64,000 nucleotides of DNA from Streptomyces sp. RKAG290 (GTDB lineage: Bacteria; Actinomycetota; Actinomycetes; Streptomycetales; Streptomycetaceae), in contig NZ_JAJOZC010000001.1 of the NCBI RefSeq assembly GCF_023701695.1, positions 3,533,894 through 3,597,893 on the forward strand, given 5' to 3'. Positions 8,518 to 17,349 of this stretch are shown here, piece by piece (position 1 is the first letter of the stretch; each line of letters begins with the position of its first letter). The notes below the pieces were generated by a model. It saw only the letters and a list, made by a program, of their open reading frames with translations. It was not told the origin of the DNA and made no database searches. Both the position numbers and the translations under genes were made by a program.

Positions 8518-8764
8518 GTTCCCGCGCCTCCCTGTCCTGGACGAGCTGTCCCCATCCCAGGCTGTGGAGAACCGTTTGTCCACAGGCTGACGGTGCCTGT
8601 AGCCAAAATGCGCTCGCGACCGAACAATCGGTAGGTGAGGCGCACCACACTCGCCCTCGCACAGCTTTCGATATTTCGACATATTTCGTCACCCCCCGAT
8701 ATCGGGCACCACTCGATGTCGACAGCTGCCACTCGATACCACTCGATGCCAGGAGGTGCTTGTC
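8518..8764. promoter_or_regulatory. Repeat-rich divergent promoter region between bkdR and bkd operon 1
   Basis: This 247-bp gap holds an inverted repeat CTGTGGA/TCCACAG (8562-8568 and 8579-8585), a paa-type operator-like core (8619-8632), an AT-rich patch with GATATTTCG/ACATATTTCG, the palindrome CCGATATCGG (about 8695-8704), and three CCACTCGAT units (8709, 8729 and 8739). The ribosome site AGGAGG (8751-8756) belongs to the bkd gene. AsnC-type proteins bind degenerate repeats, so BkdR may wrap this region. Confidence 0.6.
8619..8632. promoter_or_regulatory. Third copy of the paa-type operator core, before bkd operon 1
   Basis: ACCGAACAATCGGT differs at one base from the 14-mer found at paaA and paaN. 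Its half-sites ACCGA...TCGGT are intact. It lies about 130 nt before the E1-alpha gene and 100 nt before bkdR. Recognition by the TetR protein at 7231 is an inference. Confidence 0.55.
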
Positions 8765-9928
8765 ATGACGGTCCAAGAGCTGCCCGGCGCGGCCGCCTAC
8801 CGGCCCACGCCGCCCCCGGCCTGGAAGCCGCTCACCGACCCCGCGCCGCTGCTCCCGGACCCCGAGCCGTTCCGCGTGCTCGGTACGGCTGCCGCGGCCG
8901 ACGCAGACCCCGAGCTGCTGCTGCGGCTCTACGCCGAACTGGTGCGTGGCCGGCGGTACAACACCCAGGCGACGGCCCTCACCAAGCAGGGCAGACTCGC
9001 CGTCTACCCGTCGAGCACGGGGCAGGAGGCCTGCGAGATCGCGGCAGCCCTGGTGCTGGAGGAGCGGGACTGGCTCTTTCCCAGCTACCGCGACACGCTC
9101 GCAGCCGTGGCGCGGGGCCTTGACCCGGTCGAGGCACTGACGCTGCTGCGTGGCGACCGGCACACCGGCTACGACCCGCGCGAGCACCGCATCGCCCCGC
9201 TCTGCACCCCGCTTGCCACCCAGTTGCCGCATGCCGTGGGCCTGGCACACGCGGCGCGGCTCAAGGGCGACGACGTGGTCGCCCTCGCCATGGTCGGCGA
9301 CGGCGGCACCAGCGAGGGCGATTTCCACGAGGCGCTGAATTTCGCGGCCGTCTGGCGTGCCCCGGTCGTCTTCCTCGTACAGAACAACGGCTTCGCCATC
9401 TCCGTACCGCTGGCCAAGCAGACCGCGGCACCGTCCCTGGCGCACAAGGCCGTGGGGTACGGGATGCCGGGCCGGCTGGTCGACGGCAATGACGCGGCCG
9501 CCATGCACCAGGTGCTCTCCGAAGCGGTCGAGCGGGCCAGGAGCGGCGGCGGACCGACGCTCGTGGAGGCAGTCACCTACCGCATGGACGCGCACACGAA
9601 CGCCGATGACGCGACCCGCTACCGCGTCGACAGCGAGGTCGAGGCGTGGCGGGCACACGATCCGGTCCAGCTCCTGGAGCGCGAGCTGACCGGGCGCGGG
9701 CTGCTCGGCGACGACGGCATCGAGGAGGCGCGGGAGGCCGCCGAGCGGATGGCGGCCGGACTGCGCGAGCGGATGAACGCGGACCCGGTGCTCGACCCGA
9801 TGGATCTCTTCACCCACGTATACGCGGAGCAGACCACGCAGCTGCGTGAGCAGGCAGCCCGCTTGCGTGTCGAGCTGGACGCGGAGAGCGACCAGCACGG
9901 CGCGGACGACAGAGGAGCAGGGCGATGA
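8765..9928 (+). CDS. bkdA: Branched-chain/2-oxo acid dehydrogenase E1 alpha subunit (operon 1)
   Basis: A 387-residue thiamine diphosphate-dependent E1 alpha subunit. With the next gene product it decarboxylates branched-chain 2-oxo acids and passes the acyl group to E2. The thiamine site is seen as GDG (178-180) through NN (207-208) in the classic spacing. ATG 8765 was preferred over GTG 8756 because AGGAGG sits 8 nt upstream. The stop overlaps the next start (ATGA). These E1 components supply isobutyryl-, isovaleryl- and 2-methylbutyryl-CoA for branched fatty acids and polyketides in streptomycetes. Confidence 0.92.
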   Translation: MTVQELPGAAAYRPTPPPAWKPLTDPAPLLPDPEPFRVLGTAAAADADPELLLRLYAELVRGRRYNTQATALTKQGRLAVYPSSTGQEACEIAAALVLEERDWLFPSYRDTLAAVARGLDPVEALTLLRGDRHTGYDPREHRIAPLCTPLATQLPHAVGLAHAARLKGDDVVALAMVGDGGTSEGDFHEALNFAAVWRAPVVFLVQNNGFAISVPLAKQTAAPSLAHKAVGYGMPGRLVDGNDAAAMHQVLSEAVERARSGGGPTLVEAVTYRMDAHTNADDATRYRVDSEVEAWRAHDPVQLLERELTGRGLLGDDGIEEAREAAERMAAGLRERMNADPVLDPMDLFTHVYAEQTTQLREQAARLRVELDAESDQHGADDRGAGR

Positions 9929-10956
9929 CCACCGCAGCGGCCACGGCCGGAGAGCGGACGGCGAAGGCCAAGCCCGCCACCATGGCGCAGGCACTCGGGC
10001 GCGCGCTGCGCGACTCGATGGCCGAGGACCCCTCGGTGCACGTACTCGGGGAGGACGTCGGGACGCTCGGCGGAGTCTTCCGGATCACGGACGGCCTGGC
10101 GAAGGAGTTCGGCGACGACCGCTGCACGGACACCCCGCTGGCCGAGGCCGGCATCCTCGGGGCGGCCGTCGGCATGGCGATGTACGGGCTGCGGCCGGTC
10201 GTGGAGATGCAGTTCGACGCCTTCGCCTATCCGGCGTTCGAGCAGCTCATCAGTCACGTCGCCAAGATGCGGAACCGGACCGGGGGCGCCATGCCCCTGC
10301 CGATCACGGTCCGGGTGCCGTACGGCGGCGGAATCGGCGGCGTCGAGCATCACAGCGACTCCTCGGAGGCGTACTACATGGCGACCCCGGGTCTCCATGT
10401 CGTCACGCCCGCCACGGTCGACGACGCCTACGGACTGCTGAGGGCCTCGATCGCCTCCGACGACCCGGTGGTCTTCCTGGAGCCCAAGCGGCTCTACTGG
10501 TCGAAGGCGGACTGGTCGCCCGCGGCGCCCACAGCCGTGGAGCCCATCGGGCGGGCCGTCGTGCGCCGGCCCGGGCGCAGCGCGACGCTGATCACGTACG
10601 GGCCGTCCCTGCCGGTGTGCATGGAGGCCGCGCAGGCCGCGGTCGAGGAGGGCTGGGACCTCGAAGTCGTCGATCTGCGGTCGCTGGTGCCGTTCGACGA
10701 CGAGACGGTGGCCGCGTCCGTGCGGCGGACCGGCCGCGCTGTCGTCGTCCATGAGTCCACCGGTTTCGGCGGTCCGGGCGGCGAGATCGCGGCCCGGATC
10801 ACCGAGCGCTGCTTCCACCATCTGGAGGCGCCGGTGCTGCGTGTCGCCGGTTTCGACATCCCCTATCCGCCGCCGATGCAGGAGCGACACCACCTGCCGG
10901 GCGTGGACCGGGTGCTCGACGCCGTCGCACGGCTGCAGTGGGAGGCGGGGAACTGA
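9925..10956 (+). CDS. bkdB: Branched-chain/2-oxo acid dehydrogenase E1 beta subunit (operon 1)
   Basis: A 343-residue E1 beta (transketolase pyrimidine-binding plus C-terminal domain). Landmarks are VHVLGEDVGTLGGVFRITDG, the beta-subunit Glu region DTPLAEAGILGAAVG, and FDIPYPPPMQE near the end. ATG 9925 overlaps the E1 alpha stop (ATGA), and its own stop overlaps the E2 start (TGATG at 10954-10958). It forms an alpha2beta2 complex with the upstream product. Confidence 0.93.
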   Translation: MTTAAATAGERTAKAKPATMAQALGRALRDSMAEDPSVHVLGEDVGTLGGVFRITDGLAKEFGDDRCTDTPLAEAGILGAAVGMAMYGLRPVVEMQFDAFAYPAFEQLISHVAKMRNRTGGAMPLPITVRVPYGGGIGGVEHHSDSSEAYYMATPGLHVVTPATVDDAYGLLRASIASDDPVVFLEPKRLYWSKADWSPAAPTAVEPIGRAVVRRPGRSATLITYGPSLPVCMEAAQAAVEEGWDLEVVDLRSLVPFDDETVAASVRRTGRAVVVHESTGFGGPGGEIAARITERCFHHLEAPVLRVAGFDIPYPPPMQERHHLPGVDRVLDAVARLQWEAGN

Positions 10957-12400
10957 TGGCCCAGGTGCTCGAATTCAAGCTTCCGGATCTCGGCGAGGGA
11001 CTGACCGAGGCCGAGATCGTGCGCTGGCTGGTGGAGGTCGGCGATGTCGTCGCCATCGACCAGCCGGTCGTCGAGGTGGAAACGGCCAAGGCGATGGTGG
11101 AGGTGCCTTGTCCGTACGGGGGCGTGGTGACCGCACGGTTCGGCGAGGAGGGCAAGGAACTTCCGGTCGGGGCACCCCTTTTGACCGTCGCGGTCGGGTC
11201 GGTGGAGGGGCCCGGCAGCACGGCGGAAACCGGTTCCGGTACGGGGACCGCCGAGCCGGAGCCGTCCGGGTCGGGCAACGTGCTCGTCGGGTACGGGACC
11301 GGCGCACCGCCGGTCCGCCGCAGGCGGGTCCGTCCTGAGGGGCTCACGGGGCCGGCCACTGTCGCAGCTCCCATCTCCCCCGTTTCACCCGTCGCCCCCA
11401 TCTCGCCCGTCTCCGCCGTCTCGCCAGTCCCCTCCGTCGTTCCTGGCGCATCCCAGCCTGCTGCCGCCGCGGCTGCGGGCTCCGCCTCCGGTGTGGTTCC
11501 GGATGGCGTGCCGGGGCCGGTTGCCGTCGTGTCCCCGTTGGTGCGCAAGCTGGCGCGGCAGCACGATCTCGACCTCCGGCAGCTCGTCGGCTCCGGACCC
11601 GACGGGCTGATTCTGCGGGCGGACGTGGAGTCCGCCATCCACTCAGGCGCCGTGACGGCACAGGCGGCGGCGGTGACGGCCGAGGCGCCGGCACAGCCCG
11701 CAGGCGAACGGGTTCCGTTGCGCGGTGTACGGGGCGCGGTCGCCGACAAGCTGACGCGCAGCCGGCGCGAGATCCCGACGCCACCTGCTGGGTGGACGCC
11801 GATGCCACCGAGCTGATGGCAGCCAGAGCGGCGATGAACAGCGCCGGTGGTCCCGGCGCCGGGCCCAAGGTGTCGGTGCTCGCCCTGCTTGCCCGAATCT
11901 GCACGGCCGCCCTGGCCCGGTACCCCGAACTCAACTCCACGGTGGACCAGGAGGCACGTGAGATCGTGCGGCTGCCCGGGATCCACCTCGGCTTCGCGGC
12001 CCAGACGGAGCGGGGGCTGGTCGTCCCGGTCGTACGGGATGCGCAGGCGCGCAACGCGGAGTCGATCGGCGCGGAGATCACCCGGCTCACCGAGGCCGCC
12101 AGGACGGGGACGCTGAAGCCGGCGGAGCTGACCGGCGGCACGTTCACGCTCAACAACTACGGCGTGTTCGGCGTCGACGGATCCACCCCGATCATCAATC
12201 ACCCGGAGGCCGCGATGCTCGGCGTCGGCCGGATCGTGCCCAAGCCATGGGTGCACGAGGGCGAGCTGGCCGTGCGGCGGGTGGTCCAGCTCTCGCTGAC
12301 CTTCGACCACCGGGTCTGCGACGGCGGCACGGCGGGCGGCTTCCTGCGCTACGTGGCCGACTGCGTGGAACAGCCTGCGGTACTCCTGCGCACGCTGTAG
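10956..12400 (+). pseudogene. bkdC: 2-oxo acid dehydrogenase E2 (dihydrolipoyl acyltransferase), frameshifted
   Basis: E2 would accept the acyl group on its lipoyl arm and transfer it to CoA. Frame one (10956-11816) holds the lipoyl domain (modified Lys45 in EVETAKAMVEVP), a long Pro/Ala/Ser linker and the subunit-binding domain (VRKLARQHDLDLRQLVGSGP). At about 11776-11780 the frame breaks: SRREIP is followed out of frame by ATCWVDADATELMAA. The catalytic domain, including FDHRVCDGG, continues in another frame to 12400. One missing base restores the full protein. The cause may be sequencing error or real inactivation; the intact E2 at 32996 could compensate. Confidence 0.85.
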
Positions 12401-13073
12401 GCACCAGTCGTCGGGGCTCCCAGCGGCGTGTGCCGGCGCTGGCGGGGGCCCGGGGCGGCCGCCTTGCGCCGAGGGAGGTGCGGGCCGGCTGGACTTGTGC
12501 CGACGGCTTTGAGCGAGGCCAGCCTTGCGCCGGCGGAGGTGCGGGGAGCGCTGGCGGAGGTCCAGGGCGGCTGGCCCGGCACGGCGCGGAGGCCGTCGGG
12601 CGGGCGTGGAGGGCGGTTGGTCCAGTGCGCCTGCGGGCTGGACGGCTTGGCACGTCGGGCGGCCTGGCAGTGAGCGGCTGGCACGTCGGTCGGTCCGGCG
12701 CGGTGGGCGGCTGGGTGTCGGGGAGCAGGCTTGTCCAGGGGCATCCGGCTTGTCGAAGGGCAGCTGGTCGGCTCGTCACCAAGGTGGACGGTCGGCTCGT
12801 CGCACGGCAGCCGGTCGGCTAGTCAGCCGGCGACCGGCCGGCAGCTCGTAGGTGAGAGGCGCGAGGCGAGAGCTGCGAGGCGGTTCGCAGGTCGGGAGCA
12901 CCGCGACTCTTCCGGTGTTCCCCGTTGCCGTTCCCCGTTCCCCGTTGCCGTTCCCCGTTCCCCGTTCCCCGTTCCCGTTCACGGTTCTTCCGGTCCCTAT
13001 TTCCGTTCCGCGTTGATCCACGGGATTGCGGACGGGCAGATCCGCCGGGCCGGGGGGCACGCATACTCGGGGC
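12401..13073. other. Long GC-rich intergenic stretch with no convincing gene
   Basis: Open frames exist on both strands but have Arg/Pro/Gly-rich, low-information translations and no family motif. The sequence is full of GGCGG/GTCGG slippage products. A clear tandem tract of TTCCCCG and TTGCCG units lies at about 12918-12980. Just before mobA, CATACT (13062-13067) sits 6 nt from the ATG, which would fit a leaderless promoter. Confidence 0.6.
12918..12980. repeat. Tandem heptamer tract TTCCCCG / TTGCCG
   Basis: About nine head-to-tail copies of TTCCCCG, interspersed with TTGCCG, end at ACGGTTC. A short tandem repeat of this kind is prone to slippage and length variation. No binding function can be read from it. 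Confidence 0.75.
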
Positions 13074-13922
13074 ATGACCGCGTATGACGCCATCGTTCTT
13101 GCCGGAGGTGCCGCCAAGCGGCTCGGCGGCACCGACAAGCCCGGCCTCCGGATCGGGGGCCGGGCGCTGCTCGACCGCGTGCTCGCGGCTTGCGCCGAGG
13201 CGGGGACCACCGTGGTGGTGGGGGGCCGCCGGCCCACCGTGCGTGCCGTGACCTGGACCTGCGAGGAGCCTCAGGGCGGCGGTCCGCTGGCCGCGCTCGG
13301 TGCCGGGGTGCGGCACACAACGGCGGAGCGCGTGCTCGTGCTCTCCGCCGATCTGCCGTTCCTGGGGGCGGACACGGTCGAGTCGCTGCTGGCCGCCGCA
13401 GGTCAGGGGGGCGTGGAGGGTGCCCTCTGCGCCGATCAGGACGGCCGCGACCAGCCGCTGGTGGCTGTCTATCGTGCGGAACCCCTGCGCCGTGAACTGG
13501 CGCTGCTCGCCACGGAGCACGGCGGTCTCGCCGGACTGCCCCTGCGGCTGTTGACGCACGAGCTGCGGCTTTCCCGGGTGGTGGCGGATCCGCTCGCATC
13601 GTTCGACTGCGACACCTGGGAAGACATCGCTTCGGCCCGGGCCCGGATCAGAGAACATGGGACCGTGCTGGACGAATGGATCACCGCAGTCAAGAACGAA
13701 CTGGGCATCGAACTCGACGTCGACACCGGCGTCCTGCTCGACCTCGCCCGTGATGCCGCCCACGGCGTCGCCAGGCCTGCCGCGCCCCTGACGACTTTCC
13801 TGGTCGGCTACGCGGCGGCGCAGGCGAGCAGCGGCGGGGGTGGACCCGAGGCAGTGGCCGAGGCGGCCCGCAAGGCCGCCGCGCTCGCACTCCGGTGGGC
13901 GGACGAGACAGAGACGCCATGA
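13074..13922 (+). CDS. mobA: Molybdenum cofactor guanylyltransferase MobA fused to a DUF6457 domain
   Basis: A 282-residue protein. The nucleotidyltransferase domain (about 1-190) opens with AIVLAGGAAKRLGGTDKP, the GTP-binding signature of MobA. It includes LSADLPFL and DGRDQPLVAVYR, and would attach GMP to molybdopterin. The C-terminal 80 residues (LDEWITAVKNELGIELDVD...) match the DUF6457 helical domain often found in actinobacterial Mo-cofactor loci. ATG 13074 has no ribosome site but a -10-like CATACT 7 nt before it, so leaderless translation is possible. The stop overlaps an ATG (13919), consistent with coupling to moeA. Confidence 0.88.
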   Translation: MTAYDAIVLAGGAAKRLGGTDKPGLRIGGRALLDRVLAACAEAGTTVVVGGRRPTVRAVTWTCEEPQGGGPLAALGAGVRHTTAERVLVLSADLPFLGADTVESLLAAAGQGGVEGALCADQDGRDQPLVAVYRAEPLRRELALLATEHGGLAGLPLRLLTHELRLSRVVADPLASFDCDTWEDIASARARIREHGTVLDEWITAVKNELGIELDVDTGVLLDLARDAAHGVARPAAPLTTFLVGYAAAQASSGGGGPEAVAEAARKAAALALRWADETETP

Positions 13923-14101
13923 CGGGCCGCGGCGGCAGCACCGGGCGGCCCCCGGCGAGGGACCCGGCAGCTGAGGCGCCCGTCGGGGCAGCCGGCCAAG
14001 CGCCCAACCGTGCGACTGGAAGGGGCCGGGCTGCAGGGCCCGTGAGCGGCCAGTCGCGTACGGAGCACCTGTCCGGAGGGGAGAGCCCGCCGCCGCGGTA
14101 G
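13919..14101 (+). CDS. Short frame at the mobA/moeA junction, probably displaced start of moeA
   Basis: ATG 13919 overlaps the mobA stop (ATGA), as expected for the next gene of the operon. The 60-residue product (MTGRGGSTGRPPARDPAAEA...) is low-complexity and ends at TAG 14099-14101. Coding-like sequence appears to continue in a second frame (GADNPAAKNPTT, about 14130-14160) and then in the MoeA frame (LTAETTPIEETTPAAEV from about 14172). Two one-base errors or mutations in the linker would explain this. Confidence 0.45.
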   Translation: MTGRGGSTGRPPARDPAAEAPVGAAGQAPNRATGRGRAAGPVSGQSRTEHLSGGESPPPR

Positions 14102-14219
14102 GGCGAACCGTCGTCGAGGGCCGGGCCGGCGCTGATAACCCGGCTGCCAAGAACCCCACCACCCCGAGAACCTCACCGCCGAGACGACCCCCATCGAAGA
14201 AACGACCCCCGCCGCCGAA

Positions 14220-15980
14220 GTGACCCACACCGCCGATGGGACTCGCGTCGCCGAAGCGACCCGCGGTGCCTCTGCCGCTCGCGCGACCACGGACGGCATC
14301 AACGGGGCCGCTGACACCCGCGCGACCACGGACGATGCCCGAGCCGCCGAGGCCGCGGCCGACGAGGAGCGGGCCGTGCAGCAGGCTCTCGCGCTGGTCG
14401 GCCGCCAGTCCCCCCGCGATCTCAGGCCCGATGGGCCTGGCCGGTCGCGGCCCGAGGGCCAATCGCGGTCCGAGGTCCCTGGACGGTCGCGGGACCGGCC
14501 ACCCGCGTCGGACCCGTTCCGCGCCGACCCCAACGGCTCCTCGCGCAGCGCCGTCCGAAGTGCCACGGACGACCAGCCCTCCCCGCACGGCGCCTCCCCG
14601 CAGGGCTCCTCCCCGCACGGCGCCTCCCCGCAGGGCTCCTCACTGCACGACCCGTCCCCGGACGAACAGCCTTCCCCGCTCGACCAGCCTTCCCCGCGCG
14701 ACCGGCGACGCACCCGCGCGACCCCTTGGCGTGAGGCCCGTGCTGTCGCGGCGGATGCAGGCCGTGGGGTTCCGCCGCGCATGGCGCACCGACCCCTCGA
14801 TCACGCACTCGGACACGTGCTCGCCGAGCCCCTTGCCGCGCTCACCGATCTGCCGTCCTTCGACACCTCCGCCATGGACGGCTGGGCCGTCGCCGGTCCG
14901 GGGCCCTGGAGCATCCGGGAGAGCGCGGGCATCCTGGCCGGCCATGCCGCTCCGAGCCCGCTTCCCGACGGCGAGGCCGTGCGCATCGCCACGGGCGCCC
15001 GCATCCCCGCGGACGCCACCGCCGTGATCCGCAGCGAGCACGCCCACGCCGACGAGGGCAAGGCGCAGTTGTACGCGCAGCGACAGGTCAGCCCCGGACA
15101 GGACATCAGGCCGCGCGGACAGGAGTGCCGTTCCGGCGAGCAACTCCTGCCCGCCGGGGCTCTGGTGACGCCGGCGGTCCTCGGGCTGGCCGCAGCCGCC
15201 GGATATGACCAGCTGCTCACCCGCCCCCGGCCGCGCGTCGACGTCCTCGTTCTGGGCGACGAACTGCTGACGGCCGGGCTGCCCCATGACGGGCTGATCC
15301 GCGATGCGCTCGGGCCGATGATCGGGCCGTGGCTGCGGGCGCTGGGTGCGGAGGTTTCCGCCCCACGACGCCTGGGTGACGATGCGGAAGCTCTGCGGCA
15401 GGCGCTGCTGACGTCCGAGGCCGACCTGGTCATCACCACCGGCGGCACCGCCGCGGGGCCCGTCGATCATGTGCACCCGGTCCTCGCCGGGATCGGCGCC
15501 GAGCTGCTCGTCGACGGAGTCGCCGTGCGCCCAGGGCACCCCATGCTGCTCGCCCGGCTCAGCGCCGGGGGGCCGTACCTCGTGGGCCTGCCCGGCAACC
15601 CGCTGGCTGCGGTGTCCGGGCTGCTCACGCTCGCCGAGCCGTTGCTCAGCGGGCTGGCCGGGCGGGCCTCGGAGGAGCTCTACCGGGTTGCGGTACGAGA
15701 AGACGTACACGGCCATCCGCATGACACGCGACTGGTCCCCGTGGTCCATCGTGCAGCCGGTGCACGCGAGTTCAGTCACCGCGGCGGGGCCGGAACCGGG
15801 GGCGGGGCAGACCACGTCGTACCCCTGCATTACAACGGTCCCGCCATGTTGCGCGGGATCGCCGCCGCGGACGGGCTGGCCGTCGTGGAGCCGGGCGGGG
15901 TACGGTCCGGCACCGAGGTGGAGATCCTCGATCTACCGTGGGCCTCGGCGACGCCGTGGACTGAAGGGTGTTTCACGTGA
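14220..15980 (+). CDS. moeA: Molybdopterin molybdenumtransferase MoeA with long disordered N-terminal extension
   Basis: MoeA inserts molybdate into adenylylated molybdopterin. Residues 1-200 are Ser/Pro/Arg-rich, with SPHGASPQGS repeats (14580-14640). The enzyme proper starts about residue 205 and shows PSFDTSAMDGWAVAG, IATGARIPADATAVIRSEHA, VLVLGDEL, ITTGGTAAGPVDHV and LPGNPLAAVSGLL. GTG 14220 is only the first start in this frame and lacks a ribosome site. The original start may be ATG 13919, coupled to mobA. The stop (15978-15980) lies inside a parS site and overlaps the next gene. Confidence 0.88.
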   Translation: MTHTADGTRVAEATRGASAARATTDGINGAADTRATTDDARAAEAAADEERAVQQALALVGRQSPRDLRPDGPGRSRPEGQSRSEVPGRSRDRPPASDPFRADPNGSSRSAVRSATDDQPSPHGASPQGSSPHGASPQGSSLHDPSPDEQPSPLDQPSPRDRRRTRATPWREARAVAADAGRGVPPRMAHRPLDHALGHVLAEPLAALTDLPSFDTSAMDGWAVAGPGPWSIRESAGILAGHAAPSPLPDGEAVRIATGARIPADATAVIRSEHAHADEGKAQLYAQRQVSPGQDIRPRGQECRSGEQLLPAGALVTPAVLGLAAAAGYDQLLTRPRPRVDVLVLGDELLTAGLPHDGLIRDALGPMIGPWLRALGAEVSAPRRLGDDAEALRQALLTSEADLVITTGGTAAGPVDHVHPVLAGIGAELLVDGVAVRPGHPMLLARLSAGGPYLVGLPGNPLAAVSGLLTLAEPLLSGLAGRASEELYRVAVREDVHGHPHDTRLVPVVHRAAGAREFSHRGGAGTGGGADHVVPLHYNGPAMLRGIAAADGLAVVEPGGVRSGTEVEILDLPWASATPWTEGCFT

Positions 15981-15983
15981 AAC
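15970..15983. other. parS: parS centromere-like site overlapping the moeA stop and channel start
   Basis: GTTTCACGTGAAAC is the 14-bp ParB-binding palindrome known in Streptomyces. Here it contains both the moeA stop codon and the GTG start of the K+ channel gene. It is a perfect 14-mer; one flanking base differs from the extended 16-mer consensus. Confidence 0.85.
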
Positions 15984-17074
15984 TTCCCGGCCATGACGCG
16001 ATGGCCAGGCGCGCCGACGAGCATGTCGTACCCACCCGGGTGATGCTCCCGCGCCGGGTCGTCGACGGACCGGCTCGACAGGTCGCCAAGCGGCTGATGA
16101 TGGCTCTGATGGTGCTGGCCGCCACGGTGCTGATCGTCTGGGTCGACCGTGGGGGTTACCACGATGCGGCTGACGGCAAGGTCGACTTCCTGGACGCGCT
16201 CTACTACGCGACGGTCACCCTCTCGACCACCGGGTACGGCGACATCACCCCGTACAGCGACGTTGCCCGGCTCACCAATGTGGTGTTCGTGACACCGCTG
16301 CGCGTGCTCTTCCTCATCATCCTGGTCGGCACCACTCTTGAGGTCCTCACGGAGCGGACCCGGGAGGACTTCCGGCTGAAGCGTTGGAGAACCAACTTGC
16401 GTGACCACACCGTTGTCGTCGGCTTCGGCACGAAGGGCCGTTCGGCCATTCAGACCCTCTGCGCCACCGGCCTGAGCAAGGACCAGATCGTCATCGTCGA
16501 CCCTGCGTCCAAGGTGATAGAGATCGCCAACGCCGAGGGGTACACCGGAGTGCTCGGTGACGCGACGCGCAGCGATGTGCTGCTGCGGGCCGAGCTGCAG
16601 AAGGCACGCCAGATCATCATCGCCACCCAGCGCGACGACACAGCGGTCCTGGTGGCCCTGACCGCTCGCCAGCTCAACCGTGGCGCGAAGATCGTCGCCG
16701 CGGTGCGCGAGGAGGAGAACGCCCCGTTGCTGCGGCAGTCGGGCGCCGACGCAGTGATCACCAGCGCCAGTGCGGCGGGACGGCTGCTCGGTCTCTCCGT
16801 GCTCAGCCCCAGCGCGGGCACGGTCATGGAGGACCTGATCCAGCAGGGCAGCGGGCTCGATCTCGTCGAACGGCCGGTGATAAAGGCCGAGGTAGGCAAG
16901 AACGTCCGGGAGACCGGCGACCTCGTGGTCAGCGTCCTGCGCGGTCACCGGCTCCTCGGTTACGACGACCCGGCGGCCAGTCCTCTGCAGTTGACGGACC
17001 GGCTGATCACCATCGTGCGGGTCACGAACGACCCGCCCATGAACCACAACCCGCAGGCCGCTCCACGCCCCTGA
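15977..17074 (+). CDS. Ion channel (K+ filter) fused to TrkA-N/TrkA-C (RCK) domains
   Basis: A 365-residue membrane protein. Two membrane helices flank the pore loop TLSTTGYGDITPYSD (filter TGYGD); they are followed by a cytosolic RCK domain (TVVVGFGTKGRSAIQTLC, a Rossmann NAD-binding start) and a TrkA-C-like tail. This is the layout of ligand-gated bacterial K+ channels. GTG 15977 overlaps the moeA stop and has GAAGGG 8 nt upstream; GTG 15968 is an alternative. The start lies inside parS, so ParB could affect its expression (inference). Confidence 0.88.
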   Translation: MKLPGHDAMARRADEHVVPTRVMLPRRVVDGPARQVAKRLMMALMVLAATVLIVWVDRGGYHDAADGKVDFLDALYYATVTLSTTGYGDITPYSDVARLTNVVFVTPLRVLFLIILVGTTLEVLTERTREDFRLKRWRTNLRDHTVVVGFGTKGRSAIQTLCATGLSKDQIVIVDPASKVIEIANAEGYTGVLGDATRSDVLLRAELQKARQIIIATQRDDTAVLVALTARQLNRGAKIVAAVREEENAPLLRQSGADAVITSASAAGRLLGLSVLSPSAGTVMEDLIQQGSGLDLVERPVIKAEVGKNVRETGDLVVSVLRGHRLLGYDDPAASPLQLTDRLITIVRVTNDPPMNHNPQAAPRP

Positions 17075-17349
17075 ACCCCGCGCCCATACGCCGCCGCGGT
17101 CATTCCGGAGCCGGCCCCGCCAGCACGTGAGGCGCATCCGCACACCGACCTGGTCCAACGAGTCGTCGGGCAGCCACCGTCCGCACCGAATCCCCGACCG
17201 AATCCCCGACCGAATACCCCCACCGAACCCGCGCTCCGACACCCCCCGCACCAAATCCCCCGCACCGACACCGCCCCTCCCCGAGCGAACCGGCGCCGCA
17301 CCAACCGCGCTTCACGGGTGTCCGCACAGCACGGAGTAGCCTCGCGGCC
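17075..17349. repeat. Intergenic stretch with 12-bp tandem units
   Basis: Three near-identical copies of ACCGAATCCCCG lie at about 17185-17220, followed by more degenerate ACCGAAC/CACCG units. No gene or clear hairpin was seen. TAGCCT at 17337-17342, 7 nt before the next ATG, could be a -10 for a leaderless transcript. Confidence 0.5.

Noticed and set aside
8709..8748. CCACTCGAT units considered as a CRISPR-like array
   Set aside because: Repeats are only 9 bp with 1-11 bp between them, and no cas gene is present; a regulatory repeat is far more likely.
12401..13073. Possible genes in the long gap before mobA
   Set aside because: All frames are low-complexity without motifs or ribosome sites and appear on both strands at once.
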